Positions 44,096-55,353 are shown, numbered from the stretch's first letter. The stretch is 64,000 nucleotides of DNA from Stutzerimonas stutzeri (GCF_024451105.1 NZ_JANGEY010000005.1:62001-126000), one strand, 5' to 3'. Notes: generated from the sequence alone by a model not told the origin. Numbers and translations: made by a program.

Positions 44096-45985
44096 ATGGG
44101 CATGACGGGCTCTCAGCTGGCGATTGTCGCGGTGCTGCTGGTCACCCTGGGATTGTTCCTCTGGGGGCGCTGGCGGCACGACCTGGTGGCGCTGGCCGCC
44201 CTGCTGGCCTGCGTGCTGCTCGAGCTGGTGCCGGCCGACGCGGCCTTCGCCGGCTTCGGCCACCCGGCGGTGATCACCGTCGCCTGCGTGCTGGTGCTCG
44301 GCCAGGGCCTGCAGCAGAGCGGCGCGGTGGACGTGCTGGCGCAGCGCCTGCTGCCGAGCGGCGGCGGGCCGACCGCCAGCCGGCTGGCGCTGCTCGCACT
44401 GGCCGCCCTGCTGTCGGGCTTCATGAACAACGTCGGCGCCCTGGCCTTGCTGATGCCGCTGGCCCTGCAACTGGCGGCGCGGCATGAGATGGCCCCGGGG
44501 CGGCTGCTGATGCCGCTGTCCTTCGCCTCGATTCTCGGCGGCATGACCACCCTGATCGGCACGCCGCCCAACCTGATCGTTTCCGGCTACCGGGCGAGCA
44601 CAGGCCTGGGCGACTACGCGATGTTCGACTTCGCCCCGGTGGGCCTGGCCGTGGCGCTGCTCGGCGTGCTGTTCGTCGGCCTGCTCGGCTGGCGCTGGGT
44701 GCCGGCGCAGCGCCCGGCCGGCACCACGCACTTCGAGAGCGACAGCTATCTCAGCGAGGTGCGCATCGCGGAGGGCAGCAAGGCGGCCGACCGGATGCTC
44801 CGCGAGGTCGAGCAACTGCTCGACGACTACGACGCGCAGATCGTCGGGCTGGTCCGCCATGACCTGCGCATCGCCTCGCCGGCGCCGCGCCGCCGTCTGC
44901 GGGCCGGCGACATCCTGATCATCGAGGTCGAGCCGGAGTCGCTGGGCCAGGTGCTGTCCAGCCTCGGCGCCAAGCTGGAAGAGGACGTGCAGCAGCCGGC
45001 TGCGGCGCAGGTGGCCGGCCCGGAGGGCGACCGGGCATCCGTCCCGGTCGCGGACGCGGCGCAGGGCGCGACGTCGGCGGCGAACGCGGAGCCCGCGGAG
45101 GCGGCGCCGAAGAACCGGGTCGGCAGCGAGGAGGTGGTGATCCGCGAGCTGGTGGTGATGCCGGGCTCCAGTCTGATCCGCCGCTCGGCCCGGGACCTGG
45201 AGCTGCGCAGCCGCCATGGCATCAGCCTGCTGGCGATCTCGCGGCAGGGCCTGCGGGTGATCCGCCGTCTGCGCTCGACCCCACTGCGCGCCGGCGACAT
45301 GCTGCTGCTGCAGGGCGGCGAGGAGGCGCTGGCCGGCTTTGCCGCGCTGTTCGGCTGCCTGCCGCTGGCGCCGCGGGACATCCGCGTGCCGAAGCAGGGC
45401 CAGGCGCTGCTCGCCGGCGGGCTGATGCTGGTGGCGGTGGCGCTCGCCGCCTTCGGCGTGCTACCGCCGGCGCTGGCCTTCGCCGGCGGCGCGCTGGCCT
45501 TCGCGGTGACCAACGTGGTACCGCCGCGCGCCCTGTACACGGCGATCGACTGGCCGGTGATCGTGCTGCTCGGCGCCATGCTGCCGGTGGCCGACGCCAT
45601 GCTGACCAGCGGCGCGGCCGACGTCATCGCCCGCTTCCTGCTCGAGCGGCTGGCCGGCGGCGAGGCGGTGCTGGCGCTGGTGCTGCTGCTGGTGGTGACC
45701 ATGTTCCTCTCCGACCTGATGAACAACGCCGCCACCGCCGCGGTGATGAGTCCGATCGCCCTGAGCAGCGCGGCGCAGCTGGCGGTCAACGCCGACGCCT
45801 TCCTGATGGCCATCGCGGTCGGCGCCTCCTGCGCCTTCCTCACCCCCATCGGCCACCAGAACAACACCCTGATCCTCGGCCCCGGCGGGCTGCGCTTCGG
45901 CGACTTCTGGCGCCTGGGACTGGCGCTGGAGATGCTGGTGGTGGCGGTGGGAGTGCCGCTGCTGCTATGGGTCTGGCCGCTCTGA
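44096..45985 (+). CDS. SLC13/DASS-type transporter with two RCK_C domains
   Basis: 629 residues (start [15 protein letters not shown] six bases later is equally possible). About ten membrane segments in two halves, with a cytoplasmic insert (residues about 210-450) that holds two TrkA-C (RCK_C) domains separated by an Ala/Pro-rich linker. The substrate/sodium motifs are duplicated: [13 protein letters not shown] with [13 protein letters not shown] in the first half, and [12 protein letters not shown] with [16 protein letters not shown] in the second. The family moves sulfate, dicarboxylates or other anions with sodium. Its place in the alcohol island suggests an acid product or substrate, but that is inference. 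Confidence 0.82.
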   Translation: MGMTGSQLAIVAVLLVTLGLFLWGRWRHDLVALAALLACVLLELVPADAAFAGFGHPAVITVACVLVLGQGLQQSGAVDVLAQRLLPSGGGPTASRLALLALAALLSGFMNNVGALALLMPLALQLAARHEMAPGRLLMPLSFASILGGMTTLIGTPPNLIVSGYRASTGLGDYAMFDFAPVGLAVALLGVLFVGLLGWRWVPAQRPAGTTHFESDSYLSEVRIAEGSKAADRMLREVEQLLDDYDAQIVGLVRHDLRIASPAPRRRLRAGDILIIEVEPESLGQVLSSLGAKLEEDVQQPAAAQVAGPEGDRASVPVADAAQGATSAANAEPAEAAPKNRVGSEEVVIRELVVMPGSSLIRRSARDLELRSRHGISLLAISRQGLRVIRRLRSTPLRAGDMLLLQGGEEALAGFAALFGCLPLAPRDIRVPKQGQALLAGGLMLVAVALAAFGVLPPALAFAGGALAFAVTNVVPPRALYTAIDWPVIVLLGAMLPVADAMLTSGAADVIARFLLERLAGGEAVLALVLLLVVTMFLSDLMNNAATAAVMSPIALSSAAQLAVNADAFLMAIAVGASCAFLTPIGHQNNTLILGPGGLRFGDFWRLGLALEMLVVAVGVPLLLWVWPL

Positions 45986-46034
45986 GCGCGCCCTCCGAGC
46001 CCGCGCCGGATGCGGCCTGGCGGCTGGGTATTGC

Positions 46035-46042
46035 TACCAAGG
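46035..46042 (+). promoter_or_regulatory. TACCAAGG motif upstream of pedH
   Basis: Context GCTACCAAGGAAGC, 116 bases before the pedH ATG. Confidence 0.5.
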
Positions 46043-46110
46043 AAGCATGTCTTTGCTCCCCGCGATCAATTGTTGCACTACCCCCTGCGGCGAAGAATTC
46101 ACTGCAGACC

Positions 46111-46123
46111 GGGAAAAATTCCC
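46111..46123. promoter_or_regulatory. GGGAA-N3-TTCCC palindrome upstream of pedH
   Basis: GGGAAAAATTCCC, a perfect inverted repeat (extended to CCGGGAA/TTCCCGG at 46109-46125), 35 bases before the ATG and 69 bases after the TACCAAGG motif. Confidence 0.45.
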
Positions 46124-46157
46124 GGCACATAACAATGAACCCGCAGAGGTAGCCGCA

Positions 46158-47942
46158 ATGAAGCACTCCGGTCTCACCCATTCCTTTGCCAGGACCACGC
46201 TGGGCCTTGCGCTGGCGCTGGCCGGCGCGTCGGCCTGGGCCGTCAGCGACGAGGAGATCCTCAAGGACGCCCAGACCACCGACAGGATCGTCACCAACGG
46301 CCTGGGCCTGCAGGGCCAGCGCTACAGCACCCTGGATACCCTCAACACCGGCAACGTCAAGGAGCTGCGTCCGGTCTGGGCCTTCTCCTTCGGCGGCGAG
46401 AAGCAGCGCGGCCAGCAGGCCCAGCCGCTGGTCAAGGACGGCGTGATGTACATGACCGCCTCCTATTCGCGGGTGTTCGCTGTCGATGCGCGTACCGGCA
46501 AGGAGCTCTGGCAGTACGACGCGCGCCTGCCCGACGGCATCATGCCATGTTGCGACGTGATCAACCGCGGCGTCGCCCTGTACGACGATCTGGTGATCTT
46601 CGGCACCCTCGACGCCAAGCTGGTCGCCCTCAACAAGGACACCGGCAAGGTGGTCTGGCGCAAGACCGTGGCCGACTACAAGGCCGGCTACTCGATCACC
46701 GCGGCGCCGCTGATCGTCAACGGCAAGCTGATCACCGGGGTGTCCGGCGGCGAGTTCGGCGTGGTCGGCAAGATCGAAGCCTACAATCCGAAGAACGGCG
46801 AGCTGCTGTGGACCCGGCCGACCGTCGAAGGCCACATGGGCTACGTCTGGAAGGACGGCAAGAAGGTCGAGAACGGCATTACCGGCGGCCAGGCCGGCAA
46901 GACCTGGCCGGGCGACCTGTGGCAGACCGGCGGCGCGGCGCCGTGGCTGGGCGGCTACTACGATCCGGAGACCAACCAGCTGCTGTTCGGCACCGGCAAC
47001 CCGGCGCCGTGGAACTCGCACCTGCGCCCCGGCGACAACCTCTACTCGTCCTCGCGTCTGGCGCTGAACCCCGACGACGGCACCATCAAGTGGCACTTCC
47101 AGACCACTCCGCACGACGGCTGGGACTTCGACGGCGTCAACGAGCTGATCTCCTTCAACTATCAGGACGGCGGCAAGACCGTGAAGGCGGCGGCCACCGC
47201 CGACCGCAACGGCTTCTTCTACGTGCTCGACCGCACCAACGGCAAGTTCATCCGCGGCTTCCCGTTCGTCGACAAGATCACCTGGGCCAAGGGGCTGGAC
47301 AAGAACGGCCGGCCGATCTACGACGACGCCAACCGTCCGGGCTCGCCGAACGAGGCCGGCGCGCAGGGCAAGACCGTCACCGTGGCGCCGTCGTTCCTCG
47401 GCGGCAAGAACTGGATGCCGATGGCCTACAGCCAGGACACCGGGCTGTTCTACGTGCCCTCCAACGAGTGGAGCATGGACATCTGGAACGAGGGCACCGC
47501 CTACAAGAAGGGCGCGGCCTACCTGGGCGCCGGCTTCACCATCCACCCGCTCAACGACGACTACATCGGCGTGCTGCGCGCCATCGACCCGAAGACCGGC
47601 AAGGAGGTCTGGCGCTACAAGAACTACGCGCCGCTGTGGGGCGGTGTGCTGGCCACCAAGGGCAACCTGGTGTTCACCGGCAACCCGGAAGGCTACCTGA
47701 TGGCCTTCGACGCCAAGACCGGCCAGAAGCTCTACGAGTTCAACACCGGCTCGGGCGTGATCGGCTCGCCGATCACCTGGGAGATGGACGGCGAGCAGTA
47801 CGTCTCGGTACTGTCCGGCTGGGGCGGCGCCGTGCCGCTGTGGGGCGGCGAGGTGGCCAAGCGGGTCAAGGACTTCAACCAGGGCGGCATGGTCTGGACC
47901 TTCAAGCTGCCGAAGGAGGTCGCGGCGGTGGCCAAGCGCTGA
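46158..47942 (+). CDS. pedH: PQQ-dependent alcohol dehydrogenase, lanthanide type (PedH/XoxF-like)
   Basis: Second periplasmic quinoprotein, 594 residues from MKHSGLTH; signal peptide ends AWA (residue 28). Propeller W-motifs such as [11 protein letters not shown] are present, and the vicinal disulfide is Cys131-Cys132 (PCCDVINRG). Metal ligands Glu199 (SGGEFGV) and Asn281 (GTGNPAPW) and catalytic Asp323 are in place, but here the sequence is GWDFDGVNE. Asp325, two residues after the catalytic Asp, is the extra lanthanide ligand of XoxF and PedH. It is clearly related to exaA (38073) but not a recent copy. Its own promoter region carries the TACCAAGG and GGGAA-N3-TTCCC motifs. Followed by a strong terminator. 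Confidence 0.92.
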   Translation: MKHSGLTHSFARTTLGLALALAGASAWAVSDEEILKDAQTTDRIVTNGLGLQGQRYSTLDTLNTGNVKELRPVWAFSFGGEKQRGQQAQPLVKDGVMYMTASYSRVFAVDARTGKELWQYDARLPDGIMPCCDVINRGVALYDDLVIFGTLDAKLVALNKDTGKVVWRKTVADYKAGYSITAAPLIVNGKLITGVSGGEFGVVGKIEAYNPKNGELLWTRPTVEGHMGYVWKDGKKVENGITGGQAGKTWPGDLWQTGGAAPWLGGYYDPETNQLLFGTGNPAPWNSHLRPGDNLYSSSRLALNPDDGTIKWHFQTTPHDGWDFDGVNELISFNYQDGGKTVKAAATADRNGFFYVLDRTNGKFIRGFPFVDKITWAKGLDKNGRPIYDDANRPGSPNEAGAQGKTVTVAPSFLGGKNWMPMAYSQDTGLFYVPSNEWSMDIWNEGTAYKKGAAYLGAGFTIHPLNDDYIGVLRAIDPKTGKEVWRYKNYAPLWGGVLATKGNLVFTGNPEGYLMAFDAKTGQKLYEFNTGSGVIGSPITWEMDGEQYVSVLSGWGGAVPLWGGEVAKRVKDFNQGGMVWTFKLPKEVAAVAKR

Positions 47943-47960
47943 TCCGTCCAGACGCGTCGC

Positions 47961-47987
47961 ACGAGGCCGGCAGATTGCCGGCCTCGT
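47961..47987 (+). terminator. Terminator of pedH
   Basis: Perfect 11-bp stem ACGAGGCCGGC / GCCGGCCTCGT, AGATT loop, then CGTTCGT. Confidence 0.7.
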
Positions 47988-48003
47988 CGTTCGTGGCGGT
48001 CGC

Positions 48004-48030
48004 TCAAGTTCGCCGCAAGACGGCCGATAG
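48004..48030 (+). promoter_or_regulatory. Sigma-28 (FliA) promoter of the chemoreceptor gene
   Basis: TCAAGTTC, an 11-base spacer, GCCGATAG: one base off the flagellar sigma-28 consensus in each element as I know it. It lies about 160 bases before the chemoreceptor ATG. Confidence 0.75.
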
Positions 48031-48188
48031 CTAGGCGATGGCCCATGCAGGGCAGTCGCCGGCGCATTCCCCCCGACGGTCTGCCGTGCTTCTAAAAAGA
48101 ACAATGTCGGCATGCCCGGCGGCAGCTGCGGACGACCGGTCGGTCGGCCCGCCGCGCCGGAGCTGGCCGCTTCCATCGAGGAGCCCCC

Positions 48189-49790
48189 ATGTCATCCATC
48201 CTTACCCGCGCTCTCGCCGAGCGCCTGGCCACGGTCGGCGGCGCGGCGCTGCTGTTGCTGGCCCAGGCCCAGGGCTGGCTGCCGTTCTGGCTGTGCCTGG
48301 TCCTGCTGCCGCTGCCCTGGCTGCTGGCGGCGCTGTGGCGCCGGCGCGGCGCCGAGCAGGGGCGGGGGGGCGGCGTCGACGTCGGCCGGCTGGCCCGCGG
48401 CCTGTCCCTCTCGGTCAGCCACAATGCCCTGTCGGCCGCCGGCGTCGCCTACTCGGTGCAGCAGCTGGCGGCGCGCGGCGAGTCGCAGGTCGACGCCGCG
48501 GGGCGCATCGTCGGCAGCGCCGAGGTGATGATCGCCACCGAGGCGCAGACCTCGGCGCTCAGCAAGCAGGCCGCGGAGTCGGCGATCGAGGCGCGGCAGA
48601 GCAGCGAGGACGGTCGCCGCGTGCTGGTCGACACCATCGGCCGGATGCAGCAGCTGCGCCAGCAGGCCGGCGCCAGCCGGGCGCTGATCGAGGAGCTGAA
48701 CCGGCGCAGCGAGGAGATCCAGCGGGTCACCGGGGTGATCCAGGAGATCGCCAGCCAGACCAACCTGCTGGCGCTCAACGCGGCCATCGAGGCGGCGCGC
48801 GCCGGCGAACACGGTCGCGGCTTCGCCGTGGTGGCCGGCGAAGTGCGCAGCCTGGCCGGGCGTACCGCCGCGGCGACCGCCGAGGTGGGGCAGATGATCG
48901 GCGAGATCCAGCGCCAGACCGGTGAGGTGGTCGAGCAGATCCGCCGGCTGTCCGCCGAGCTGGTCACCGGGGTGGCCGAGGTGGAGCGCGCCGGCCAGCA
49001 TCTGGAGAGCATCGCTGCGCTGTCGGTGGACGTCGAGCGGCAGATCAGCGAGATCGCCGCCGGCTCCGACAACAACCGTCGCCAGCTCGGCAGCCTGTTC
49101 GAGGCGGTCGAGCAGATGCGCAGCGACCTGGCGGTGAGCGAGGAGCAGACCCGCCGCCTGGAGGACGAGGCGATGAAGCTGGAGGAGCTGACCGAGACGA
49201 TCAGCGAGCAGCTCGCCGAGGTGGCCCTGGACGACTACCACCAGCGCGTCTACGACCTGGCCCGCGAGGGTGCCCAGGCGATCAGCCGGCAGTTCGAGGC
49301 GGCGATCAAGGCCGGCCGGATCGGTCTCGACGACCTGTTCGACCGCCATTATCAGGCGATCCCCGGCACCCGGCCGCAGAAGTACGCCAGCCGCTTCGAC
49401 CGCTTCACGGACGAGGTGCTGCCGGCCATCCAGGAGCCGCTGCTCAAGCGCCACGAAGGCGTGGTGTTCGCCATCGCCTGCACGCCGGACGGCTACGTGC
49501 CGACCCACAACCTGGCGTTCAGTCAGCCGCTCAGCGGCGACCTGCAGGCGGACATGGCGCACAGTCGCAGCAAGCGCATCTTCACCGACCGCACCGGCAT
49601 CCGCTGCGGCAGCCACCAGCAGCCGCTGCTGATGCAGACCTACACCCGCGATACCGGCGAGCTGATGCACGACCTGTCGGTGCCGATCTTCGTCCAGGGC
49701 CGTCACTGGGGCGGCCTGCGTCTGGGCTATCGGCCGGAGAGCGCGCCGCTGGCCGCCGAGCCAGCGCGCCGCGACCACGCGGCGGCCTGA
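48189..49790 (+). CDS. Methyl-accepting chemotaxis protein with C-terminal cytoplasmic sensor domain
   Basis: 533 residues. Two close N-terminal membrane segments (residues about 13-30 and 33-50) with almost no periplasmic loop, then a signalling domain with the conserved hairpin tip [38 protein letters not shown] (as pieces, residues about 187-225). The C-terminal about 170 residues ([27 protein letters not shown] to the end) form an extra alpha/beta domain with [12 protein letters not shown] and [21 protein letters not shown], similar to a Cache/PAS-like sensor on the cytoplasmic side. It should report an internal or energy-state signal to the flagellar motor. Lies between pedH and exaC. 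Confidence 0.88.
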   Translation: MSSILTRALAERLATVGGAALLLLAQAQGWLPFWLCLVLLPLPWLLAALWRRRGAEQGRGGGVDVGRLARGLSLSVSHNALSAAGVAYSVQQLAARGESQVDAAGRIVGSAEVMIATEAQTSALSKQAAESAIEARQSSEDGRRVLVDTIGRMQQLRQQAGASRALIEELNRRSEEIQRVTGVIQEIASQTNLLALNAAIEAARAGEHGRGFAVVAGEVRSLAGRTAAATAEVGQMIGEIQRQTGEVVEQIRRLSAELVTGVAEVERAGQHLESIAALSVDVERQISEIAAGSDNNRRQLGSLFEAVEQMRSDLAVSEEQTRRLEDEAMKLEELTETISEQLAEVALDDYHQRVYDLAREGAQAISRQFEAAIKAGRIGLDDLFDRHYQAIPGTRPQKYASRFDRFTDEVLPAIQEPLLKRHEGVVFAIACTPDGYVPTHNLAFSQPLSGDLQADMAHSRSKRIFTDRTGIRCGSHQQPLLMQTYTRDTGELMHDLSVPIFVQGRHWGGLRLGYRPESAPLAAEPARRDHAAA

Positions 49791-49864
49791 GCCCCGCAAC
49801 CGGGCGCCCCGGCGGCGCCTTGCGCTTTGCGGCCGTGCGTGCAACCTTTCCTGCGGCCGTTACT

Positions 49865-49872
49865 ACCAAATA
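49865..49872 (+). promoter_or_regulatory. TACCAA motif upstream of exaC (weaker copy)
   Basis: ACTACCAAATAACG, matching TACCAA but with AT in place of the last GG; 122 bases before the exaC ATG. Confidence 0.35.
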
Positions 49873-49986
49873 ACGAGCTTCTGCCTTCCATCGGCGCATA
49901 CCGACGCCGGGCGTGGACTGCCACCATCAACCCACAGTCCGCGCAGAACCGGATCGGACCGCAACAATAAAAGAGAGGCCATGAGC

Positions 49987-51507
<1,521 letters not shown>

Positions 51508-51515
51508 CCGGCGGC

Positions 51516-51542
51516 GGCGGACGGGACGGCAGCCCGTCCGCC
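51516..51542 (+). terminator. Hairpin after exaC
   Basis: GGCGGACGGG / CCCGTCCGCC with a 7-base loop, eight bases after the stop codon. Confidence 0.6.
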
Positions 51543-51667
51543 GGCTCTCCCTGTTCTCCACCGGTGCGTACTCCCGGCGTACCGTCCCTTGCTGTGTTGC
51601 TTGTCGATGCGCTCCCCCGGGCGCGGTTGCCGAGGGGTTACCCATGGCTCCAGGCGACCTTGTATCG

Positions 51668-51693
51668 AACGCGGCTCTGGCCGCGTTTTTTTT
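51668..51693 (+). terminator. Rho-independent terminator upstream of pqqA
   Basis: AACGCGGC / GCCGCGTT with a TCTG loop, followed by a run of eight T (51686-51693). Confidence 0.88.
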
Positions 51694-51721
51694 CGTCCGC
51701 CGGTCGCTCCGCCGGCAGGAC

Positions 51722-51729
51722 TACCAAGG
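51722..51729 (+). promoter_or_regulatory. TACCAAGG motif upstream of pqqA
   Basis: Context ACTACCAAGGATCG; AAGGA is mirrored by TCCTT 11 bases later (51741-51745). Lies 29 bases before the proposed -35 box. Confidence 0.5.
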
Positions 51730-51757
51730 ATCGCCGAAACTCCTTCCAAAGTACCAT

Positions 51758-51785
51758 TTGGCGCTCCGGCGTTAGGGCGCATAAC
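51758..51785 (+). promoter_or_regulatory. Candidate pqqA promoter
   Basis: TTGGCG, 16-bp spacer, CATAAC. The -35 overlaps the CCAAA-N6-TTTGG repeat, and the TACCAAGG motif sits directly upstream, as expected for an activated promoter. Confidence 0.4.
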
Positions 51786-51830
51786 TGTCTTGCCGGAATT
51801 CGCCGGTTTCGACAACAAGAGGACTGCGCC

Positions 51831-51902
51831 ATGTGGACCAAGCCCGCCTTCACCGATCTGCGTATTGGCTTCGAAGTGACCATGTACTTCGCCAACCGTT
51901 GA
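51831..51902 (+). CDS. pqqA: PQQ precursor peptide PqqA
   Basis: 23-residue peptide starting [10 protein letters not shown]. Glu15 and Tyr19 (E-V-T-M-Y) are the residues joined by PqqE and built into PQQ. RBS AGAGGA. Only one pqqA copy is present. A hairpin follows before pqqB, which would let pqqA be made in excess. Confidence 0.97.
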   Translation: MWTKPAFTDLRIGFEVTMYFANR

Positions 51903-51910
51903 TCCACTAC

Positions 51911-51931
51911 AGCCCCGGTTCTTCCGGGGCT
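51911..51931 (+). terminator. Attenuating hairpin between pqqA and pqqB
   Basis: AGCCCCGG / CCGGGGCT with a TTCTT loop, then TCCC; likely a partial terminator or an RNA-stabilising stem. Confidence 0.6.
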
Positions 51932-51951
51932 TCCCGTCAGGGGATTCCCCC

Positions 51952-52863
51952 ATGCACATCCGCATTCTCGGTTCCGCCGCCGGCGGCGGCTTTCCCCAGT
52001 GGAACTGCAACTGCCGCAACTGCCGCGGCCTGCGCGAAGGCACCCTGAGCGCCACGCCACGCACCCAGTCTTCCATCGCCCTGTCCGACGACGGCGCGAA
52101 CTGGATCGTCTGCAACGCATCTCCCGACATTCGCGCGCAGATCGAATCCTTCCCGGCCCTGCAGCCGGCCCGCGCGGTGCGCGACACGGCGATCCGCGCG
52201 CTGATCCTGCTCGACAGCCAGATAGACCACACCACCGGCCTGCTCACCCTGCGCGAGGGCTGCCCGCACGAGGTCTGGTGTACCGACATGGTCCACCAGG
52301 ACCTGACCAGCGGCTTTCCGCTGTTCAACATGCTCGGCCACTGGAACGGCGGCCTGCAGCGCCAGCGCATCGAGCTGGACCGCGCCTTCACGGTCGCCGC
52401 CTGTCCGGCGCTGCGCTTCACGCCGATCCCACTGCGCAGCGCCGCGCCGCCCTATTCGCCGCACCGCAACGACCCGCATCCGGGCGACAACATCGGCCTG
52501 CTGGTCGAGGATGCCAACACCGGCGGCAAGCTGTTCTACGCCCCCGGCCTCGGCCAGGTGGACGGCGCGCTGCTGGAGTGGATGGACCGTGCCGACTGCC
52601 TGCTGGTCGACGGCACCCTGTGGCGCGACGACGAGATGATCCACGCCGGCTGCGGCAGCAAGCTGGGCAGCGAGATGGGCCACCTGCCGCAGAGCGGCGC
52701 CGGCGGCATGCTCGAGGTGCTCGAGCGCCTGCCCCGGCCGCGCAAGGTGCTCATCCACATCAACAACACCAACCCGATCCTCGACGAGGACTCGGCCGAG
52801 CGCGCCGAGCTGAAGGCGCGCGGCGTCGAGGTCGCCTGGGACGGCATGAGCATCGTGCTGTAA
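51952..52863 (+). CDS. pqqB: PQQ biosynthesis protein PqqB
   Basis: 303 residues, metallo-beta-lactamase fold with [32 protein letters not shown] and [10 protein letters not shown]. It is reported to hydroxylate the Glu-Tyr intermediate in PQQ synthesis. The zinc site of this family is partly degenerate, as here. Starts 49 bases after pqqA. Confidence 0.95.
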   Translation: MHIRILGSAAGGGFPQWNCNCRNCRGLREGTLSATPRTQSSIALSDDGANWIVCNASPDIRAQIESFPALQPARAVRDTAIRALILLDSQIDHTTGLLTLREGCPHEVWCTDMVHQDLTSGFPLFNMLGHWNGGLQRQRIELDRAFTVAACPALRFTPIPLRSAAPPYSPHRNDPHPGDNIGLLVEDANTGGKLFYAPGLGQVDGALLEWMDRADCLLVDGTLWRDDEMIHAGCGSKLGSEMGHLPQSGAGGMLEVLERLPRPRKVLIHINNTNPILDEDSAERAELKARGVEVAWDGMSIVL

Positions 52864-52877
52864 GGCAGATCGCAGAA

Positions 52878-52993
52878 CGTAGGGTGGGTTAGCCGCGCAG
52901 CGGCGTAACCCGCCAACGATGCCGTCAGGCATCGCGCTTGCCGGCCTTGCGGCCGGGTGGTGGGTCACGGCCTGCGGCCTGATCCACCCTACG
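52878..52993. repeat. BIME-like pair of inverted REP units between pqqB and pqqC
   Basis: Starts CGTAGGGTGG and ends CCACCCTACG; each half is itself a palindrome (GGGTTAGCCGC / GCGGCGTAACCC and GGTCACGGCC / GGCCTGATCC). Confidence 0.8.
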
Positions 52994-53058
52994 CCAGGTG
53001 CCAGGCACCAGCAGAACAACAACGAGCCGCGCCGGTCGCGGCCACCCGAGGAGCCGTG

Positions 53059-53811
53059 ATGACCCAGACTGCCATGAGCCCCGCCGAGTTCGAGCAGGCG
53101 CTGCGCGCCAAGGGCGCCTACTACCACATCCACCACCCGTTCCACGTCGCCATGTACGAGGGGCGTTCGACCCGCGAGCAGATCCAGGGCTGGGTGGCCA
53201 ACCGCTTCTACTACCAGGTGTGCATCCCGGTGAAGGACGCGGCGATCATGGCCAACTGCCCGGACCGCGACACCCGCCGCGAGTGGATCCAGCGCATCGT
53301 CGACCACGACGGCGCACCGGGCGAGGAAGGCGGCATCGAGGCCTGGCTGCGCCTCGGCGAGGCGGTCGGCCTGGATCGCCAGCAACTGCTGTCCCAGGAA
53401 CTGGTGCTGCCCGGGGTGCGCTTCGCGGTGGACGCCTACGTCAACTTCGCCCGCCGCGCCTCCTGGCAGGAGGCGGCCAGCAGCTCGCTGACCGAACTGT
53501 TCGCCCCGACCATCCACCAGTCGCGGCTGGACAGCTGGCCGGCGCACTACCCGTGGATCGACGCCGGCGGTTACGACTACTTCCGCAAGCGCCTCAAGGA
53601 AGCGCGTCGCGACGTCGAGCACGGCCTGCGCATCACCCTGGCGCACTACACCACCTGGCAGGCCCAGCAGCGCATGCTGGAGATCCTGCAGTTCAAGCTC
53701 GACGTGCTGTGGAGCATGCTCGACGCCATGAGCATGGCCTACGAGCTGGAGCGCCCGCCGTACCACACGGTGACCGCCGAGCGGGTCTGGCACCGGGGGA
53801 TCGCCCTGTAA
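53059..53811 (+). CDS. pqqC: PQQ synthase PqqC
   Basis: Cofactor-free oxidase that makes the final ring closure and eight-electron oxidation to PQQ. 250 residues from [11 protein letters not shown], with the active-site block [15 protein letters not shown] and the helix [28 protein letters not shown]. The 195-base gap to pqqB is filled by a BIME-like repeat. Confidence 0.96.
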   Translation: MTQTAMSPAEFEQALRAKGAYYHIHHPFHVAMYEGRSTREQIQGWVANRFYYQVCIPVKDAAIMANCPDRDTRREWIQRIVDHDGAPGEEGGIEAWLRLGEAVGLDRQQLLSQELVLPGVRFAVDAYVNFARRASWQEAASSSLTELFAPTIHQSRLDSWPAHYPWIDAGGYDYFRKRLKEARRDVEHGLRITLAHYTTWQAQQRMLEILQFKLDVLWSMLDAMSMAYELERPPYHTVTAERVWHRGIAL

Positions 53812-53833
53812 GTGCCGACGACGGATCGGCGTG

Positions 53834-53930
53834 CGTAGGGTGGATGGCCACCCCGTGGAAAATGACCGCAGGTCTTTTCCAGCATCGAAGCCTGCGGTGG
53901 GAACGCGCTGGGTGCGCTTCCCACCCTACG
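53834..53930. repeat. BIME-like pair between pqqC and pqqD
   Basis: Starts CGTAGGGTGG and ends CCACCCTACG, the same termini as the repeat between pqqB and pqqC. Confidence 0.78.
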
Positions 53931-53941
53931 GAGAATGACCG

Positions 53942-54220
53942 ATGAGCGAAGACATCCAGCTCAAGATTCCGGCGCTGCGCCGCGGTTTCCGCTTCCAGTG
54001 GGAGCCGGCGCAGGGCTGCCACGTGCTGCTCTATCCCGAGGGCATGATCAAGCTCAACGACAGTGCCGGGGCGATCCTCGCCGAGGTCGACGGCGTGCGC
54101 AGCGTCGCTGCCATCATCGATGACCTCTGCGCGCGCTTCCCGGACGTGCCGGGCATCGACGAGGACATCCTGGCATTCCTGGAGGTGGCCCGTGAACGGT
54201 TCTGGATCGAGCTTCGCTAA
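53942..54220 (+). CDS. pqqD: PqqA-binding chaperone PqqD
   Basis: 92 residues. Binds PqqA and presents it to PqqE. Family blocks [26 protein letters not shown] and LNDSAGAIL are present. The pqqE start lies inside its 3' end, so the two are translationally coupled. Confidence 0.95.
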   Translation: MSEDIQLKIPALRRGFRFQWEPAQGCHVLLYPEGMIKLNDSAGAILAEVDGVRSVAAIIDDLCARFPDVPGIDEDILAFLEVARERFWIELR

Positions 54221-55346
54221 GCCGGGGCACGTGCCCGGCCCGCCGCTGTGGCTGCTCGCCGAGCTGACCTACCGCTGCCCGCTGCAGTGCCCGTACTGCT
54301 CCAATCCGCTGGACTTCGTCCGGCACCAGGAGGAGCTGACCACCGAACAGTGGATCGAGGTGTTCCGCCAGGCCAGAGAGCTGGGCGCCGCCCAGCTCGG
54401 CTTCTCCGGCGGCGAGCCCTTGGTGCGCCAGGACCTCGCCGAGCTGATCGCCGCGGCGCGCGGGCTGGGCTACTACACCAACCTGATCACCTCGGGCATC
54501 GGCCTGACCGAGGCGCGCATCGCCGAGTTCGCCGAGGCCGGCCTCGACCACATCCAGATCAGCTTCCAGGCCGCCGACGAGGAGGTGAACAACCTGCTGG
54601 CCGGATCAAAGAAGGCCTTCGCCCACAAGCTGGAAATGGCCCGCGCGGTGAAGAAGCACGGCTACCCGATGGTGCTCAACTTCGTCACCCACCGGCACAA
54701 CATCGACAACATCGAGCGGATCATCGAGCTGTGCATCGAGCTGGAGGCCGACTTCGTCGAGCTGGCCACCTGCCAGTTCTACGGCTGGGCCGAGCTCAAC
54801 CGCGCGGGACTGCTGCCGACCCGCGCGCAACTGGAGCGCGCGGAACGGATCACCAACCAGTGGCGCGACCGGCTGGCCGCCGAAGGCCACCCGTGCAAGC
54901 TGATCTTCGTCACCCCGGACTACTACGAGGAGCGTCCCAAGGCCTGCATGAACGGCTGGGGCAGCCTGTTCCTCGACATCACCCCGGACGGCACCGCGCT
55001 GCCCTGCCACAGCGCGCGGATGCTGCCGGTGCAGTTCCCCAAGGTCACCGAGCACAGCCTGAAACACATCTGGTACGACTCCTTCGGCTTCAACCGCTAC
55101 CGCGGCGACGACTGGATGCCCGAGCCGTGCCGCTCCTGCGACGAGAAGGACCGCGACTTCGGCGGCTGTCGCTGCCAGGCGTTCCTGCTCACCGGCGATG
55201 CCGACAACGCCGACCCGGTGTGCAGCAAGTCGCAGCACCACGGCCTGATCCTCGACGCCCGCCGCCAGGCCGAGGAGGCGCCGAAGGGGCTGGACGAGCT
55301 GACCCACCGCAACGTGCATGCCTCGCAGCTGATCTGCAAGGGCTGA
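54192..55346 (+). CDS. pqqE: PqqA peptide cyclase PqqE (radical SAM)
   Basis: Joins Glu15 and Tyr19 of PqqA by a carbon-carbon bond. 384 residues from GTG at 54192, chosen because GGAGGT lies six bases upstream; it overlaps pqqD by 29 bases. The radical SAM cluster motif is CPLQCPYC (near residues 27-34), SGGEPL follows, and the SPASM-type Cys residues near the C-terminus ([17 protein letters not shown]) hold auxiliary clusters. Confidence 0.95.
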   Translation: MNGSGSSFAKPGHVPGPPLWLLAELTYRCPLQCPYCSNPLDFVRHQEELTTEQWIEVFRQARELGAAQLGFSGGEPLVRQDLAELIAAARGLGYYTNLITSGIGLTEARIAEFAEAGLDHIQISFQAADEEVNNLLAGSKKAFAHKLEMARAVKKHGYPMVLNFVTHRHNIDNIERIIELCIELEADFVELATCQFYGWAELNRAGLLPTRAQLERAERITNQWRDRLAAEGHPCKLIFVTPDYYEERPKACMNGWGSLFLDITPDGTALPCHSARMLPVQFPKVTEHSLKHIWYDSFGFNRYRGDDWMPEPCRSCDEKDRDFGGCRCQAFLLTGDADNADPVCSKSQHHGLILDARRQAEEAPKGLDELTHRNVHASQLICKG

Positions 55347-55353
55347 GGGAGCG

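Larger units (their letters stand above)
51543..51830 (+). promoter_or_regulatory. Regulatory region upstream of pqqA
   Basis: No protein gene. Contains a second, strong terminator (51668-51693) not needed by exaC, a TACCAAGG motif (51722), a perfect CCAAA-N6-TTTGG repeat (51746-51761) over the -35 box, and a candidate promoter. The segment 51543-51693 could encode a small RNA. Confidence 0.5.

Noticed and set aside
45840-48176. 778-codon open frame opposite pedH
   Set aside because: Antisense shadow of pedH with no recognisable domain or start signal.
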